A stretch of DNA of 64,000 bases, taken from NCBI GenBank assembly GCA_934792625.1, contig CAKVON010000003.1:62001-126000 (forward strand), given 5' to 3'. This DNA comes from an uncultured Atopobiaceae bacterium. GTDB taxonomy: Bacteria > Actinomycetota > Coriobacteriia > Coriobacteriales > Atopobiaceae. Each line of letters starts with the position of its first letter. Positions within the stretch are counted from its first letter, which is position 1. Position numbers and translations under genes: made by a program. The notes under the pieces were generated by a model. That model was not told the origin of the DNA and searched no databases. It saw nothing but the letters and a program-made list of their open reading frames with translations. Positions 24,281 through 32,080 of the stretch are shown here, piece after piece.

Positions 24281-24784
24281 ATGGGTTTTCTCGATGATGT
24301 CTCCGCGTCGCTCAACCGCGGCGTCAACGCGGTCGGCCGCTCCGGCAAGGCCGCCCAGATCAAACTGCAGATGGGCGAGCTGCTGAAGCAGCGCAAGGAC
24401 CTGGCCGCCCAGCTGGGCGCCAGCCTGTACGACGCCACGAAGGACAACCCCGAGCTGCGCGCCGGTCGCGAGGCCCTGTACGACGGCATCGCCAAGATCG
24501 ACGCCGACCGCGCCCAGATGCAGGCGGACATCGAGGCCCTTGAGGCCGAGCAGGCCGCTGCCAACTACGCCGCGCAGCAGATCAAGTGCCCCAACTGCGG
24601 CACCTGGGTCAGCGTGAACGACGCCTTCTGCTCGGGCTGTGGCACCTCCGTCGAGCAGATCAAGGCCGCGGCCGTCACTCCCGCGCCTGCCACCGCCCCC
24701 GCTGGCGCCACGTGCCCCAACTGCGGCGCCCCCGTCGCCGAGGGTGACGCCTTCTGCATGTCCTGCGGCCAGAAGCTGCAGTAG
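24281..24784 (+). CDS. Coiled-coil protein with two C-terminal zinc ribbons
   Basis: 167 residues. A helical N-terminal region (about 1-90: VSASLNRGVNAVGRSGKAAQIK, LKQRKDLAAQLGASLYDA, MQADIEALEAEQAA) is followed by two zinc ribbons, CPNCGTWVSVNDAFCSGCG and, after an Ala/Pro linker, CPNCGAPVAEGDAFCMSCG. Such double-ribbon proteins are common in Actinobacteria and Firmicutes and bind protein partners rather than DNA; the specific role is unknown. GGAAGGTGG lies 5 nt before the ATG. It ends in the perfect terminator at 24842. Confidence 0.75.
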   Translation: MGFLDDVSASLNRGVNAVGRSGKAAQIKLQMGELLKQRKDLAAQLGASLYDATKDNPELRAGREALYDGIAKIDADRAQMQADIEALEAEQAAANYAAQQIKCPNCGTWVSVNDAFCSGCGTSVEQIKAAAVTPAPATAPAGATCPNCGAPVAEGDAFCMSCGQKLQ

Positions 24785-24841
24785 CTCGCGCCTTGCGAGC
24801 CGCGCGTCATGCGGCGCGCGCATGGCGAACGACGTTTTGTC

Positions 24842-24878
24842 GAACCCCTGCCGAGCACTTCTCGGCAGGGGTTCTTTT
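24842..24878 (+). terminator. Perfect terminator built from an inverted pair of the dispersed word core
   Basis: GAACCCCTGCCGAG (24842-24855) pairs without mismatch with CTCGGCAGGGGTTC (24861-24874) around CACTT, followed by TTTT. The right arm and loop together contain an exact dispersed word in reverse (24855-24868, GCACTTCTCGGCAG); the left arm repeats the CTGCCGAG part. Confidence 0.95.
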
Positions 24879-24926
24879 ATGTTGCGGCTCCCTTGGGATA
24901 CGGATGACGTCGTGTGGGTATGATAC

Positions 24927-24940
24927 GTACAACGTACAAC
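24927..24940. promoter_or_regulatory. Tandem GTACAAC operator candidate of the toxin-antitoxin operon
   Basis: Two abutting GTACAAC copies sit immediately after a TATGAT hexamer (24919-24924) and upstream of the RBS GAGGAGG. Their place fits autorepression by the antitoxin; not tested. Confidence 0.5.
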
Positions 24941-24954
24941 CATGAGGAGGCATC

Positions 24955-25284
24955 ATGGATGCAATGGTCACGGCGCGCATGCCCGTCGGCAAGAAGGAGG
25001 CGGGCGTCGAGGTGCTCGACGCCTTGGGGACCACCGCGTCCCGCGTGATCAACGAGCTGTTCGACTATCTGATCGAGCATGGTCGGACGCCTTTCGATGT
25101 GCCTGCGGAGCAGGATGGTGCCGATCGAGCGCGGCGTCTGCGCGAGGCGGTGGCGAGGGTCGACTCGATTCCGCGGCTCCATGTCGAGGACGAGTATCTG
25201 AACATGAGCATCAAGGAGGCGCGCATGCGTCGACTTGCGTCGAACGGCCTTGTCGGTTCCGTCCTGTCCGGGGATGGTGAGTAG
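24955..25284 (+). CDS. RelB/DinJ-family antitoxin
   Basis: 109 residues. The N-terminal 50 form a ribbon-helix-helix region of RelB/DinJ type (VTARMPVGKKEAGVEVLDALGTTASRVINELFDYLIEHGRTPF). The rest would wrap around the toxin. Good RBS GAGGAGG ahead of ATG 24955. Its stop (25282-25284) overlaps the ATG of the PIN toxin at 25274, the standard coupled arrangement. DinJ-type antitoxins usually pair with YafQ/RelE toxins, so the PIN partner is unusual. Confidence 0.82.
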   Translation: MDAMVTARMPVGKKEAGVEVLDALGTTASRVINELFDYLIEHGRTPFDVPAEQDGADRARRLREAVARVDSIPRLHVEDEYLNMSIKEARMRRLASNGLVGSVLSGDGE

Positions 25285-25738
25285 GGTGGACGTCGTCGTC
25301 GACAGCAACGTCCTGATTGACTACCTGAAGGAGCGCGACGGCTTCGCGCTTGCGCGAAAACTGCTCGTCTTCTCGGAAATGGGCGACTACGGGCTTTGGA
25401 TGAGCGCAAGTCAGGTGACCGACCTGTTCTACATCATGACGAGTGGTGGCAGAAAGACCCTCTCGGCTCGGGTGCGTGACATGATTCGCTGTCTTAGAAA
25501 GTCGGTTGGTGTGTTGCCCATCACGCAACGCGAGGTCGACTTGGCGCTCGATTCCGGGTGGGAGGACTTCGAGGATTCGGTGCTTCATCAGGCGGCGGTC
25601 AACAATGGGGCGAGTGCGATAGTCACGCGAGACGCCAGGGGCTTCGAGCGCTCGGCAATTCCCGTCCTCGACCCCGAGGAATTCTTCGAGTGGATGGAGC
25701 GCAAGAACGGAATCGCGTACGAGGAGATAACGTTCTAG
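25274..25738 (+). CDS. PIN-domain ribonuclease toxin
   Basis: 154 residues with a PIN fold: VVVDSNVLIDYL (Asp10), ASQVTDLFYIM, the acidic WEDFEDSVLHQAA and IVTRDARGF, supplying the conserved metal-binding acids of VapC-like RNases. It probably cleaves RNA when released from the antitoxin encoded by the overlapping upstream gene. I used ATG 25274; a GTG at 25286 is an alternative that would drop four residues. The coding sequence has somewhat lower GC and less regular codon use than its neighbours, which would fit horizontal acquisition (impression by eye). Confidence 0.82.
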   Translation: MVSRVDVVVDSNVLIDYLKERDGFALARKLLVFSEMGDYGLWMSASQVTDLFYIMTSGGRKTLSARVRDMIRCLRKSVGVLPITQREVDLALDSGWEDFEDSVLHQAAVNNGASAIVTRDARGFERSAIPVLDPEEFFEWMERKNGIAYEEITF

Positions 25739-25778
25739 CGTGAGCCTCGGCATGGACTTGTCACGACGCGCAAAGGGA

Positions 25779-25813
25779 AGGTCCCCGCCAAGCAATGCCT
25801 GACGGGGACCTTT
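25779..25813. terminator. Bidirectional terminator between toxin and lemA
   Basis: AAGGTCCCCG pairs with CGGGGACCTT, giving TTTG on the plus strand and TTCCC on the minus strand, between two convergent genes. Confidence 0.75.
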
Positions 25814-25854
25814 GATGTTGGCGCGTATGTCCCGCAGGTGCGGGGAGGGTGTTG

Positions 25855-26406
25855 CTAGAACTGGACCTTGGGGGCCTTGCGGGCGGCCTCGTCCTCGACG
25901 ATGAAGCCCTGCTTGGGCTCGAAGTGGCCAAAGCCGGCGACCAGGTTGCCCGGGAAGGTCTGGATGGCGTTGTTGTAGGTGAGGACGCAGTCGTTGTAGC
26001 TCTGGCGAGCGTAGCTGATCTTGTTCTCGGTGTCGGTGAGGTCGGACTGCAGCTGCTGGAAGTTGGCGTTGGCCTTGAGGTCGGGGTAGGCCTCGGCGAC
26101 GACGAGCAGCTGGCGCAGGGCGCCCATGACCTGGTTCTCGGCGGCGGCGACCTCGCCCGGCGTGGTGGCGCTGGTGGAGGCGGCGCGGGCCGCGGTCACG
26201 GCCGCGAGGGTCTCGCTCTCGTGGGAGGCGTAGCCCTTGACGGTCTCGACCAGGTTGGGGATGAGGTCGTTACGGCGCTGGAGCTGGGTCTCGATCGTCT
26301 GCCAGGCGTTGTCGCAGCGGTTGCGCTTGGTGACGATGCCGTTGTAGATGCTGATGCCGCCGACGGCAAGCAGCACTAGGACGATGACGACGATTGCGAT
26401 AGGCAT
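25855..26406 (-). CDS. lemA: LemA family protein
   Basis: 183 residues. One N-terminal membrane segment (MPIAIVVIVLVLLAVGGISIYNGIV) is followed by the four-helix LemA domain with its hallmarks: RNRCDNAWQTIETQLQRRNDLIPNLVETVKGYASHE, LRQLLVVAEAYPDLKAN, FQQLQSDLTDTENKISYARQSYND, YNNAIQTFPGNLVAGFGHF. The orientation of the family places a short N-terminus outside and the helices in the cytoplasm; its function is not established. ATG 26406 has AAAGGATC upstream; the longer frame to 26466 lacks an RBS. Confidence 0.93.
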   Translation of the reverse strand: MPIAIVVIVLVLLAVGGISIYNGIVTKRNRCDNAWQTIETQLQRRNDLIPNLVETVKGYASHESETLAAVTAARAASTSATTPGEVAAAENQVMGALRQLLVVAEAYPDLKANANFQQLQSDLTDTENKISYARQSYNDCVLTYNNAIQTFPGNLVAGFGHFEPKQGFIVEDEAARKAPKVQF

Positions 26407-26521
26407 GGTGATCCTTTCGACAGGGGCCGCCATGCGACCCGCCTTGCTAAGGGGAATCATACCCAAGAAGAAGGCACCCCCATCCGCGCGTTATGCGAGA
26501 TGGGGGCGCCAAGGCGTCAAA

Positions 26522-26611
26522 TGGCGGAGGGAGAGAGATTCGAACTCTCGGGACGCGTAAACGCCCAACGGTTTTCAAGACCGCCGCATTCAACCGCTCT
26601 GCCATCCCTCC
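26522..26611 (-). tRNA. tRNA-Ser(UGA)
   Basis: On the minus strand the gene begins GGAGGGATGGCAGAGCGG and ends TCCCTCCG followed by an encoded CCA. The anticodon loop reads CTTGAAA, giving anticodon TGA (serine UCA codons). The long variable arm typical of serine tRNAs is present, as is GTTCGAATC in the T loop. The acceptor stem GGAGGGA pairs fully with TCCCTCC; total 90 nt. Confidence 0.96.
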
Positions 26612-26697
26612 GACAGGGTGACCATTCTACCGCATGCGGCGCAAGGACCGACGTGTGGGATGGCGCGTTTGCCGCGTCCGTCCGCTACCATGGGCGC

Positions 26698-26710
26698 TAC
26701 CGAGAAGTGC
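26698..26710 (+). repeat. Dispersed word, near copy (TACCGAGAAGTGC)
   Basis: One mismatch to TGCCGAGAAGTGC, between the tRNA gene and tadA. Confidence 0.55.
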
Positions 26711-26744
26711 GGGAGAGGTGTGACGACTACTGCGAGGGGGATGC

Positions 26745-27233
26745 GTGTCCGAGGCAGACGATCTTCTCTACATGCGGATGGCGCTCGACGAGGCGGCGCT
26801 TGCGGCCGAGGAGGGCGAGGTGCCGATCGGCGCCGTCGTCGTGTGTGACGGTCACGTCGTGGCGCGTGCCCACAACCGTCGCGAGCTGGACCTGGACCCC
26901 TCGGCGCACGCGGAGTTCAGCGCGATGGTGGCCGCCTCGCGCGAGCTGGGGCGTTGGAGGCTCACGGGATGCACGGTCTACGTGACGTTGGAGCCGTGCC
27001 TCATGTGTGCCGGCCTCATGGTCAACGCCCGCATCGACCGATGCGTGTACGGCGCGTCCGACCCCAAGGGCGGCGCGCTGGGCACCCTGTACGACGTGAG
27101 CCACGACGAGCGGCTCAACCACGAGTTCGAGGTCACCTCGGGCGTGCTGGCGGACGAGGCCGCCGCCCAGCTGCGCGACTTCTTCCGGGAGCGCCGCCGC
27201 ATGGCAAAGGCCGCCCGGGCCACGCGCGGGTGA
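26745..27233 (+). CDS. tadA: tRNA-specific adenosine-34 deaminase
   Basis: Converts A34 to inosine in tRNA-Arg. The 162 residues hold the zinc-dependent cytidine/adenosine deaminase core: catalytic HAEF (family HAE), VTLEPCLMCAGLM with both zinc cysteines, and YGASDPKGGALGTLYDV. The GTG start at 26745 follows GAGGGGG. It lies directly after tRNA-Ser on the opposite strand and ends 17 nt before a near copy of the dispersed word. Confidence 0.93.
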   Translation: MSEADDLLYMRMALDEAALAAEEGEVPIGAVVVCDGHVVARAHNRRELDLDPSAHAEFSAMVAASRELGRWRLTGCTVYVTLEPCLMCAGLMVNARIDRCVYGASDPKGGALGTLYDVSHDERLNHEFEVTSGVLADEAAAQLRDFFRERRRMAKAARATRG

Positions 27234-27250
27234 CCCAAGCGACCTTCTTG

Positions 27251-27264
27251 GTACTTCTCGGTAG
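27251..27264 (-). repeat. Dispersed word, near copy (CTACCGAGAAGTAC)
   Basis: GTACTTCTCGGTAG between the convergent ends of tadA and the lactate permease gene, 17 nt past the tadA stop; no other terminator is obvious in this 58-nt gap. Confidence 0.55.
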
Positions 27265-27291
27265 GTGCCGTTGCCTGTCGAACGACGGCCG

Positions 27292-28845
27292 TTAGGCGAT
27301 GACGAGCGACCCGACGTAGACCATGACGGCCATGCAGGCGGCGTAGGCGAAGGCGTACTTGGCGATCTTGCCCAGGATCTCGCCGTCCTTGCCGACCAGG
27401 GCGCAGGCGGCGCAGCCGATGGCGATGTTCTGCGGGCTGATCATCTTGCCGGCAGAGGTGCCCAGCGAGTTGGCGGCCACGAGCCAGGTGGGGTCCACGT
27501 GCAGGGTGTTCGCCGCCTGGAGCTGGACGTTGCCGAAGAGGACCTCGCTGGAGGTGCCGGAGCCGGTGACGAAGGTGCCCAGCGCGCCGAGCAGCGGGGC
27601 GACGATGGGGTACAGGCCGCCGAGCGTGCCGACGAAGAAGGCGGCGATGCTGGCGATCATGCCCGAGTAGCCCATGATCTTGGCCACGGCGAGCACGCCG
27701 AGCATGGTGACGATGGTCTTGCTCATCTGGACGCAGGTGTCGCGGAACACCCGGGCCATCTCGCGGGCGGGGCAGCGCTGGATGATGCCGCCGACGATGC
27801 CGCAGAGCATGATCAGGACGCCGGGCGTGTTGACCCAGGTGAAGGTGAGGGTGGCCTCGGGGTCGCCCGCGTAGATGTTGACGGTGCTCTTGATGGCGGA
27901 CAGCGGCTCGTTGATGGCGGGGATGAGCTTGCTGGTGAGCAGCAGCACCACGAAGATCAGGACGAACGGCGACCAGGCGCGGAGCTTCTGGGCGGCCGTC
28001 TCGGAGTCGGCGTCGTCGGCCTGCGCAACGTCCAGGCGGTGCTCGGCGGGGACCTCGGCGTCCTTGCGGGACAGCGCGAAGGCGAAGGTCAGCACGAGCG
28101 AGAAGACCGCGGCGACCACGTCGGCGAGTGCCGGGCCGATGAACATGGCGGCGAGCAGCTCGGGGACGGCAAAGCTGAGGCCGGCGACCAGGGTCACGGG
28201 CAGCGCGCCCTTGAGGGCCTTGGGGCCGCCCCCGACTAGCATGACCATGAGGATCGGGCAGGCCACGACGAACGGGAACACCTGGACGGCCTGGGTGGTG
28301 GCCAGCTGCACCGGGTCGATGCCGGTGATGGAGGCCAACGTCGTGGTGGGGATGCCGATCGAGCCGAACATGGTGGGGACGCCGTTGGCGATAAGGCAGC
28401 ACAGGATGGCGGTGACGGGCGAGATGCCCAGCGCCACAAGCATCGACGCCGGGATGGCGACGGCGGTGCCGAAGCCGGCCATGCCCTCGAGGAAGCCGCC
28501 GAAGCACCAGCCGATGAGCAGCGTCAGGACGCGCCTGTCGGCCGAGACGCCGCACAGCATGCGCTTGATCGAGTCCATCGCGCCGGTGTGGACCGTCAGG
28601 TTGTAGGTGAAGACGGCCGCGATGATCACGATGACGATGGGCCAGACCGCCATGGCAAAGCCCTCGAGCGCCGCGGTGGCGATGTTGACCGGCGTCATGT
28701 GCCAGCCGAGAAGTGCCGCGCCGATTGCGACCAAAAGCGCGCCCAGGCTGGCCTTGTAGGCCTCCATGTGCAGGCCGCACAAGGCGATGACCAGCCAGAA
28801 GATGGGCGTTAGGGCAAGAAGGAACATTCCGAGCAGACCGAGCAT
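27292..28845 (-). CDS. L-lactate permease (LctP/LldP family)
   Basis: 517 residues with about 12-14 hydrophobic segments. Family hallmarks include GFLEGMAGFGTAVAIPASMLVALG, GSIGIPTTTLASITG, LGALGTFVTGSGTSSEVLFGNVQ and AANSLGTSAGKMISPQNIAIG near the end. It carries lactate or glycolate with protons across the membrane. A hydrophilic loop near the middle (about 258-285) is acidic. RBS GGGAG lies upstream of ATG 28845, and a direct repeat GGTAAACGGTAA (minus strand, near 28890) lies in the promoter region. It probably works with the dehydrogenases of this organism; there is no adjacent lactate gene. Confidence 0.92.
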   Translation of the reverse strand: MLGLLGMFLLALTPIFWLVIALCGLHMEAYKASLGALLVAIGAALLGWHMTPVNIATAALEGFAMAVWPIVIVIIAAVFTYNLTVHTGAMDSIKRMLCGVSADRRVLTLLIGWCFGGFLEGMAGFGTAVAIPASMLVALGISPVTAILCCLIANGVPTMFGSIGIPTTTLASITGIDPVQLATTQAVQVFPFVVACPILMVMLVGGGPKALKGALPVTLVAGLSFAVPELLAAMFIGPALADVVAAVFSLVLTFAFALSRKDAEVPAEHRLDVAQADDADSETAAQKLRAWSPFVLIFVVLLLTSKLIPAINEPLSAIKSTVNIYAGDPEATLTFTWVNTPGVLIMLCGIVGGIIQRCPAREMARVFRDTCVQMSKTIVTMLGVLAVAKIMGYSGMIASIAAFFVGTLGGLYPIVAPLLGALGTFVTGSGTSSEVLFGNVQLQAANTLHVDPTWLVAANSLGTSAGKMISPQNIAIGCAACALVGKDGEILGKIAKYAFAYAACMAVMVYVGSLVIA

Positions 28846-28927
28846 TGTGCATCTCCCGTCGCGTGGGACCGAGCGAGTAATTACCGTTTACCGATAATAT
28901 CAGGCCGCTCGCGGCGATATGCCCACA

Positions 28928-30196
28928 CTAAACGACTTGAAACACGAAGAAGTCCAGGTAGTGCGACTCGGGCACACCCCACAGGATGGGGTGGTCGGGG
29001 GCTTGCTGGCGCTCCTCCACCTGCTTGAGCTGCACGTTTGCCTGGTGTGCGGCATCGGCGATGGCCTTGGCCAGAAGGTCGCGCGTCATGAAGTGGCTGC
29101 AGCTGCAGGTGGCCAGATAGCCGCCGCGGGGCAGCAGGCGCATGGCCTCGTAGTTGATCTCGCGGTAGCCCTTGGCGGCGTGCGCGACGGTCCCTCGGCT
29201 CTTGGTGAACGCCGGCGGGTCGAGCACGATCAGGTCGAACGGGCCGCCCTGCTCGCGCAGGCGCGAGCGGTCGCGACGCAGCTCGGGCAGGTACTCGAGG
29301 ACGTTCGCGCAGGTGAAGTCCATGCGGTCGTCAAGTCCGTTGAGGCGTGCGTTGGCACGCGCGAGCTCGATGGCGGTGTCGCTCACGTCGACGCAACGGA
29401 CGAGCTCGGCCCCGCCGGCGGCGGCGTTGAGACCGAACGGGCCCACGTGGCAGAAGCAGTCCAGCACGCGCCTGCCGCCCGCCAGCTCGCGCACGGCGCG
29501 GCGGTTGTACTTCTGGTCGAGGAAGAACCCCGTCTTCTGGCTGTTCTCGATGTCCAGGTCGAAGGCCAGGCCGTTCTCGACGACTTGGATGCGGGCGTCG
29601 TCGGGCGCCTCGGCACCGTCGCCGACCCACCAGCCCTTCTCCTGAGGCAGGCCCTCCTTGGCGCGGCTGGGCGAGTCGTTGCGCTCGTAAATCGCGCGCA
29701 CGTCCTGCCCGTCGGCGCGCAGGGTCGACAGCAGCAGCGGGTAGACGACGGGCTTGAGCAGCTCCATCCCGACGGTTCCGACCTGGGTCACCAGCACGTG
29801 CTCGTAGCGGTCGACGATCAGGCCGGGCATGCCGTCGGCCTCCGAGAAGACCACGCGGCAGCAGTTGGTGTCGGGCTCGCAGCCGGGAAGGGCGCGCCCG
29901 CCCATGGTCACCTTGCGGTGGTTCCAGGCGTAGGCCACGCGTCGCGACCAGAAGGCCCCGTCGACGCGGTCGTTGGCGTTGCGCGTGACGATGCGCACGC
30001 GGATCTTGCTGTTCTGGGAGACGAGGCCGGCTCCCTGCCAGGTGCCGTTCTCCTCGAACACGTCGACGACGCTGCCGTTGGCGCACGGCTCGGCGTCGAT
30101 GACCTCGCCCTCGAAGACCCAGGGGTGGCCCGCCTTGAGCGAGCGGGCGGCCTTGCGGGTGACGACGAACCTGGGGTAGGGACGCTGCTGTCTCAT
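28928..30196 (-). CDS. rlmI: 23S rRNA (cytosine-5-)-methyltransferase, RlmI family
   Basis: 422 residues. An N-terminal PUA RNA-binding domain (about 8-85: VVTRKAARSLKAGHPWVFEGEV), a central EEHB-like region, then a Rossmann SAM-methyltransferase: VLDCFCHVGPFGLNAA, VDVSDTAIELARANA, LIVLDPPAFTKS and ATCSCSHFM. The family member RlmI methylates C1962 of 23S rRNA. The ATG at 30196 has AGGGGG 5-6 nt upstream. The stop of the DEAD-box helicase gene lies 9 nt upstream, so the two probably form an RNA-maturation operon. Confidence 0.92.
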   Translation of the reverse strand: MRQQRPYPRFVVTRKAARSLKAGHPWVFEGEVIDAEPCANGSVVDVFEENGTWQGAGLVSQNSKIRVRIVTRNANDRVDGAFWSRRVAYAWNHRKVTMGGRALPGCEPDTNCCRVVFSEADGMPGLIVDRYEHVLVTQVGTVGMELLKPVVYPLLLSTLRADGQDVRAIYERNDSPSRAKEGLPQEKGWWVGDGAEAPDDARIQVVENGLAFDLDIENSQKTGFFLDQKYNRRAVRELAGGRRVLDCFCHVGPFGLNAAAGGAELVRCVDVSDTAIELARANARLNGLDDRMDFTCANVLEYLPELRRDRSRLREQGGPFDLIVLDPPAFTKSRGTVAHAAKGYREINYEAMRLLPRGGYLATCSCSHFMTRDLLAKAIADAAHQANVQLKQVEERQQAPDHPILWGVPESHYLDFFVFQVV

Positions 30197-30205
30197 GCGC
30201 ACCCC

Positions 30206-31477
30206 CTAGTAGTGACGGCCGTAGCGGCCGCCGCGCGGGCCACGGCCGCGGCTGCGCGAGCCGCTGAACATGGTGCGCGTGGGCTTGGAGGTCGAACGGC
30301 GCGAGTTGGGCACGATGCGGCCCGAGTCGTAGTCGAAGCCCTCGAGGTCCCACACGGGCACGAGCTTGCCGGTGAAGTACTCGATCTCGCGCAGTGGGCT
30401 GATCTCGTCGGGCGCGACGAACGTGTAGGCATGGCCGGTGGCGCCGGCGCGGCCCGTGCGGCCGATGCGGTGCACGTAGTCCTCGGGGTCCATGGGGACG
30501 TCGAAGTTGACGACGGCGTCGATGCCGGAGACGTCGATGCCGCGGCTCATGACGTCGGTCGCCACGAGGACCTGGATCTTGCCCGCACGGAACTTCTCGA
30601 GAGCCCTCTCGCGGGCGCCCTGCGGACGGTCGGCGTGCATGACGTCGACCTTGACGCCGGCCTTCTTGAGCAGCTTGCACACGTCGTCGACGCGGTGCTT
30701 GGTGCGGCAGAAGACCAGCACGCGCTCGGGGGCGAACCTGTCGAGAAGCGCCTCGAGCAGCTGGGTCTTTTGGCCCTGGGTGACCGGGCACAGGTGCTCC
30801 TCGACGGTGTCGGCCGTCTCGCCGGTGCGGGCGATCTCGACGGTGACGGGGTCGGTGAGAAGCGCGTCGATGGTCGACTTGATCGACGGCGGTATCGTCG
30901 CCGAGAAGAGCAGCGTTTGGTGCTTGGCGGGAAGCTCGTGCATGATGCGGCGGATGCTGGGCCAAAAGCCCATGTCCAGCATGCGGTCGGCCTCGTCTAG
31001 CACGAGGGTCTCGACCTGCGAGAGGCTCACGTGGTTGTGCTCGATCAGGTCCAGCAGGCGGCCGGGGGTGGCCACGAGCATGTCGCAGCCGCGCTCGAGC
31101 TCGGCGATCTGCCTGTCGAACTTGGTGCCGCCGACCACGATGGTGGCTCGCTGGCCGGTCTGGGCGCACACGACGCTCGCGACCTTGTCGATCTGCTGCG
31201 CCAGCTCGCGCGTGGGGGTGACCACCAGGGCAAAGGGGCCGCGGCGCCTCTTGTCCGCGCGGCGCGTGCCGCCCTCGCCCGCGATGCGCTGCAGCGTGGG
31301 CAGCGTGAACGCGGCGGTCTTGCCGGTACCCGTCTGGGCGGAGGCCACGACGTCGCGGCCCTCCAGCACGCGCGGGATGGCGCCTGCCTGGACGGGGGTT
31401 GGATCGGTGAAGCCGAGCGCCTCGACGCCGGCAAGTATCTGCTCGTTGAGGCCGAGCTTGCCAAATTCGTTATCCAT
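30206..31477 (-). CDS. DEAD-box ATP-dependent RNA helicase
   Basis: 423 residues with all family motifs in order: Q motif FTDPTPVQAGAIP, AQTGTGKT, PTRELAQQ, TPGRLLDL, the DEAD box LDEADRMLD, SAT, then in the second RecA domain VLVFCRTKH, VATDVMSRGID and HRIGRTGRAG. The C-terminal tail is short and basic with RGRGPRGGRYG, an RGG-type RNA-binding end as in RhlE-type helicases. A role in rRNA assembly or cold adaptation is typical. The start ATG 31477 has only a weak GCGGG site. It is co-directional with and 9 nt from rlmI. Confidence 0.93.
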   Translation of the reverse strand: MDNEFGKLGLNEQILAGVEALGFTDPTPVQAGAIPRVLEGRDVVASAQTGTGKTAAFTLPTLQRIAGEGGTRRADKRRRGPFALVVTPTRELAQQIDKVASVVCAQTGQRATIVVGGTKFDRQIAELERGCDMLVATPGRLLDLIEHNHVSLSQVETLVLDEADRMLDMGFWPSIRRIMHELPAKHQTLLFSATIPPSIKSTIDALLTDPVTVEIARTGETADTVEEHLCPVTQGQKTQLLEALLDRFAPERVLVFCRTKHRVDDVCKLLKKAGVKVDVMHADRPQGARERALEKFRAGKIQVLVATDVMSRGIDVSGIDAVVNFDVPMDPEDYVHRIGRTGRAGATGHAYTFVAPDEISPLREIEYFTGKLVPVWDLEGFDYDSGRIVPNSRRSTSKPTRTMFSGSRSRGRGPRGGRYGRHY

Positions 31478-31512
31478 ACCCGCAAGTATGCCATACACGC
31501 AGGTCGCCGGAG

Positions 31513-32031
31513 CTAGCGCACGCGAGTGACGAGGCCCTCCTTGCGCGGGGCGGCCTCGCCCGCGGGCTTGGCGGCGTGGCCCAAGATCACGTGGCCGACG
31601 CCGCGCCAGTCGCCCTCGACGCCCCACTTCCGCAGCAGGGCCTTGCCCTCGGTCGAGTCGAACTCCTCGAAGGCACGGTGGATCCAGCACGAGCCCAGGC
31701 CCAGCGCGTGTGCCGCGTTGAGCATGTTGCCGATTGCCAGGGAGCCGTCCTCAACGCAGGTGGGGACGTCCGGGTCCGCCAGCACCACGACCACGGTGCC
31801 AGCGCCGTAGAACGGGTCGCCCGACGAGCCCATGATCCGCGCGTTCATGCGCGAGAGCTCCGCCACGTCGTCCGGGTTGGTGACGACGACGAAGTGCCAC
31901 GGCTGGCGGCCCATGCCGCTGGGCGCGAACGTGCCTGCCTCGACGACCTTCTCGATATCCGACTCCGCGACCGGCTCCGCCGTGTAGGCCCTGCAGCTCC
32001 TGCGGCCGGTGAGCATCTCGAACGCGTCCAT
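31513..32031 (-). CDS. Nitroreductase-family FMN protein
   Basis: 172 residues. FMN-binding nitroreductase signatures: MDAFEMLTGRRSCRAYTAEPV at the start, VVEAGTFAPSGMGRQPWHFVVV, LAIGNMLNAAHALGLGSCWIHRAF and VGHVILGHAAKP. These enzymes reduce nitro-compounds, quinones or related acceptors with NAD(P)H; the substrate here is unknown. ATG 32031 has AAAGGGGA upstream. It lies between the esterase and helicase genes on the same strand, 35 nt from the latter. Confidence 0.88.
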   Translation of the reverse strand: MDAFEMLTGRRSCRAYTAEPVAESDIEKVVEAGTFAPSGMGRQPWHFVVVTNPDDVAELSRMNARIMGSSGDPFYGAGTVVVVLADPDVPTCVEDGSLAIGNMLNAAHALGLGSCWIHRAFEEFDSTEGKALLRKWGVEGDWRGVGHVILGHAAKPAGEAAPRKEGLVTRVR

Positions 32032-32080
32032 GGTTCCCCTTTCGTCGTGGCCCGTTTCGTCGCTTGTACCCCGGTTGCCG

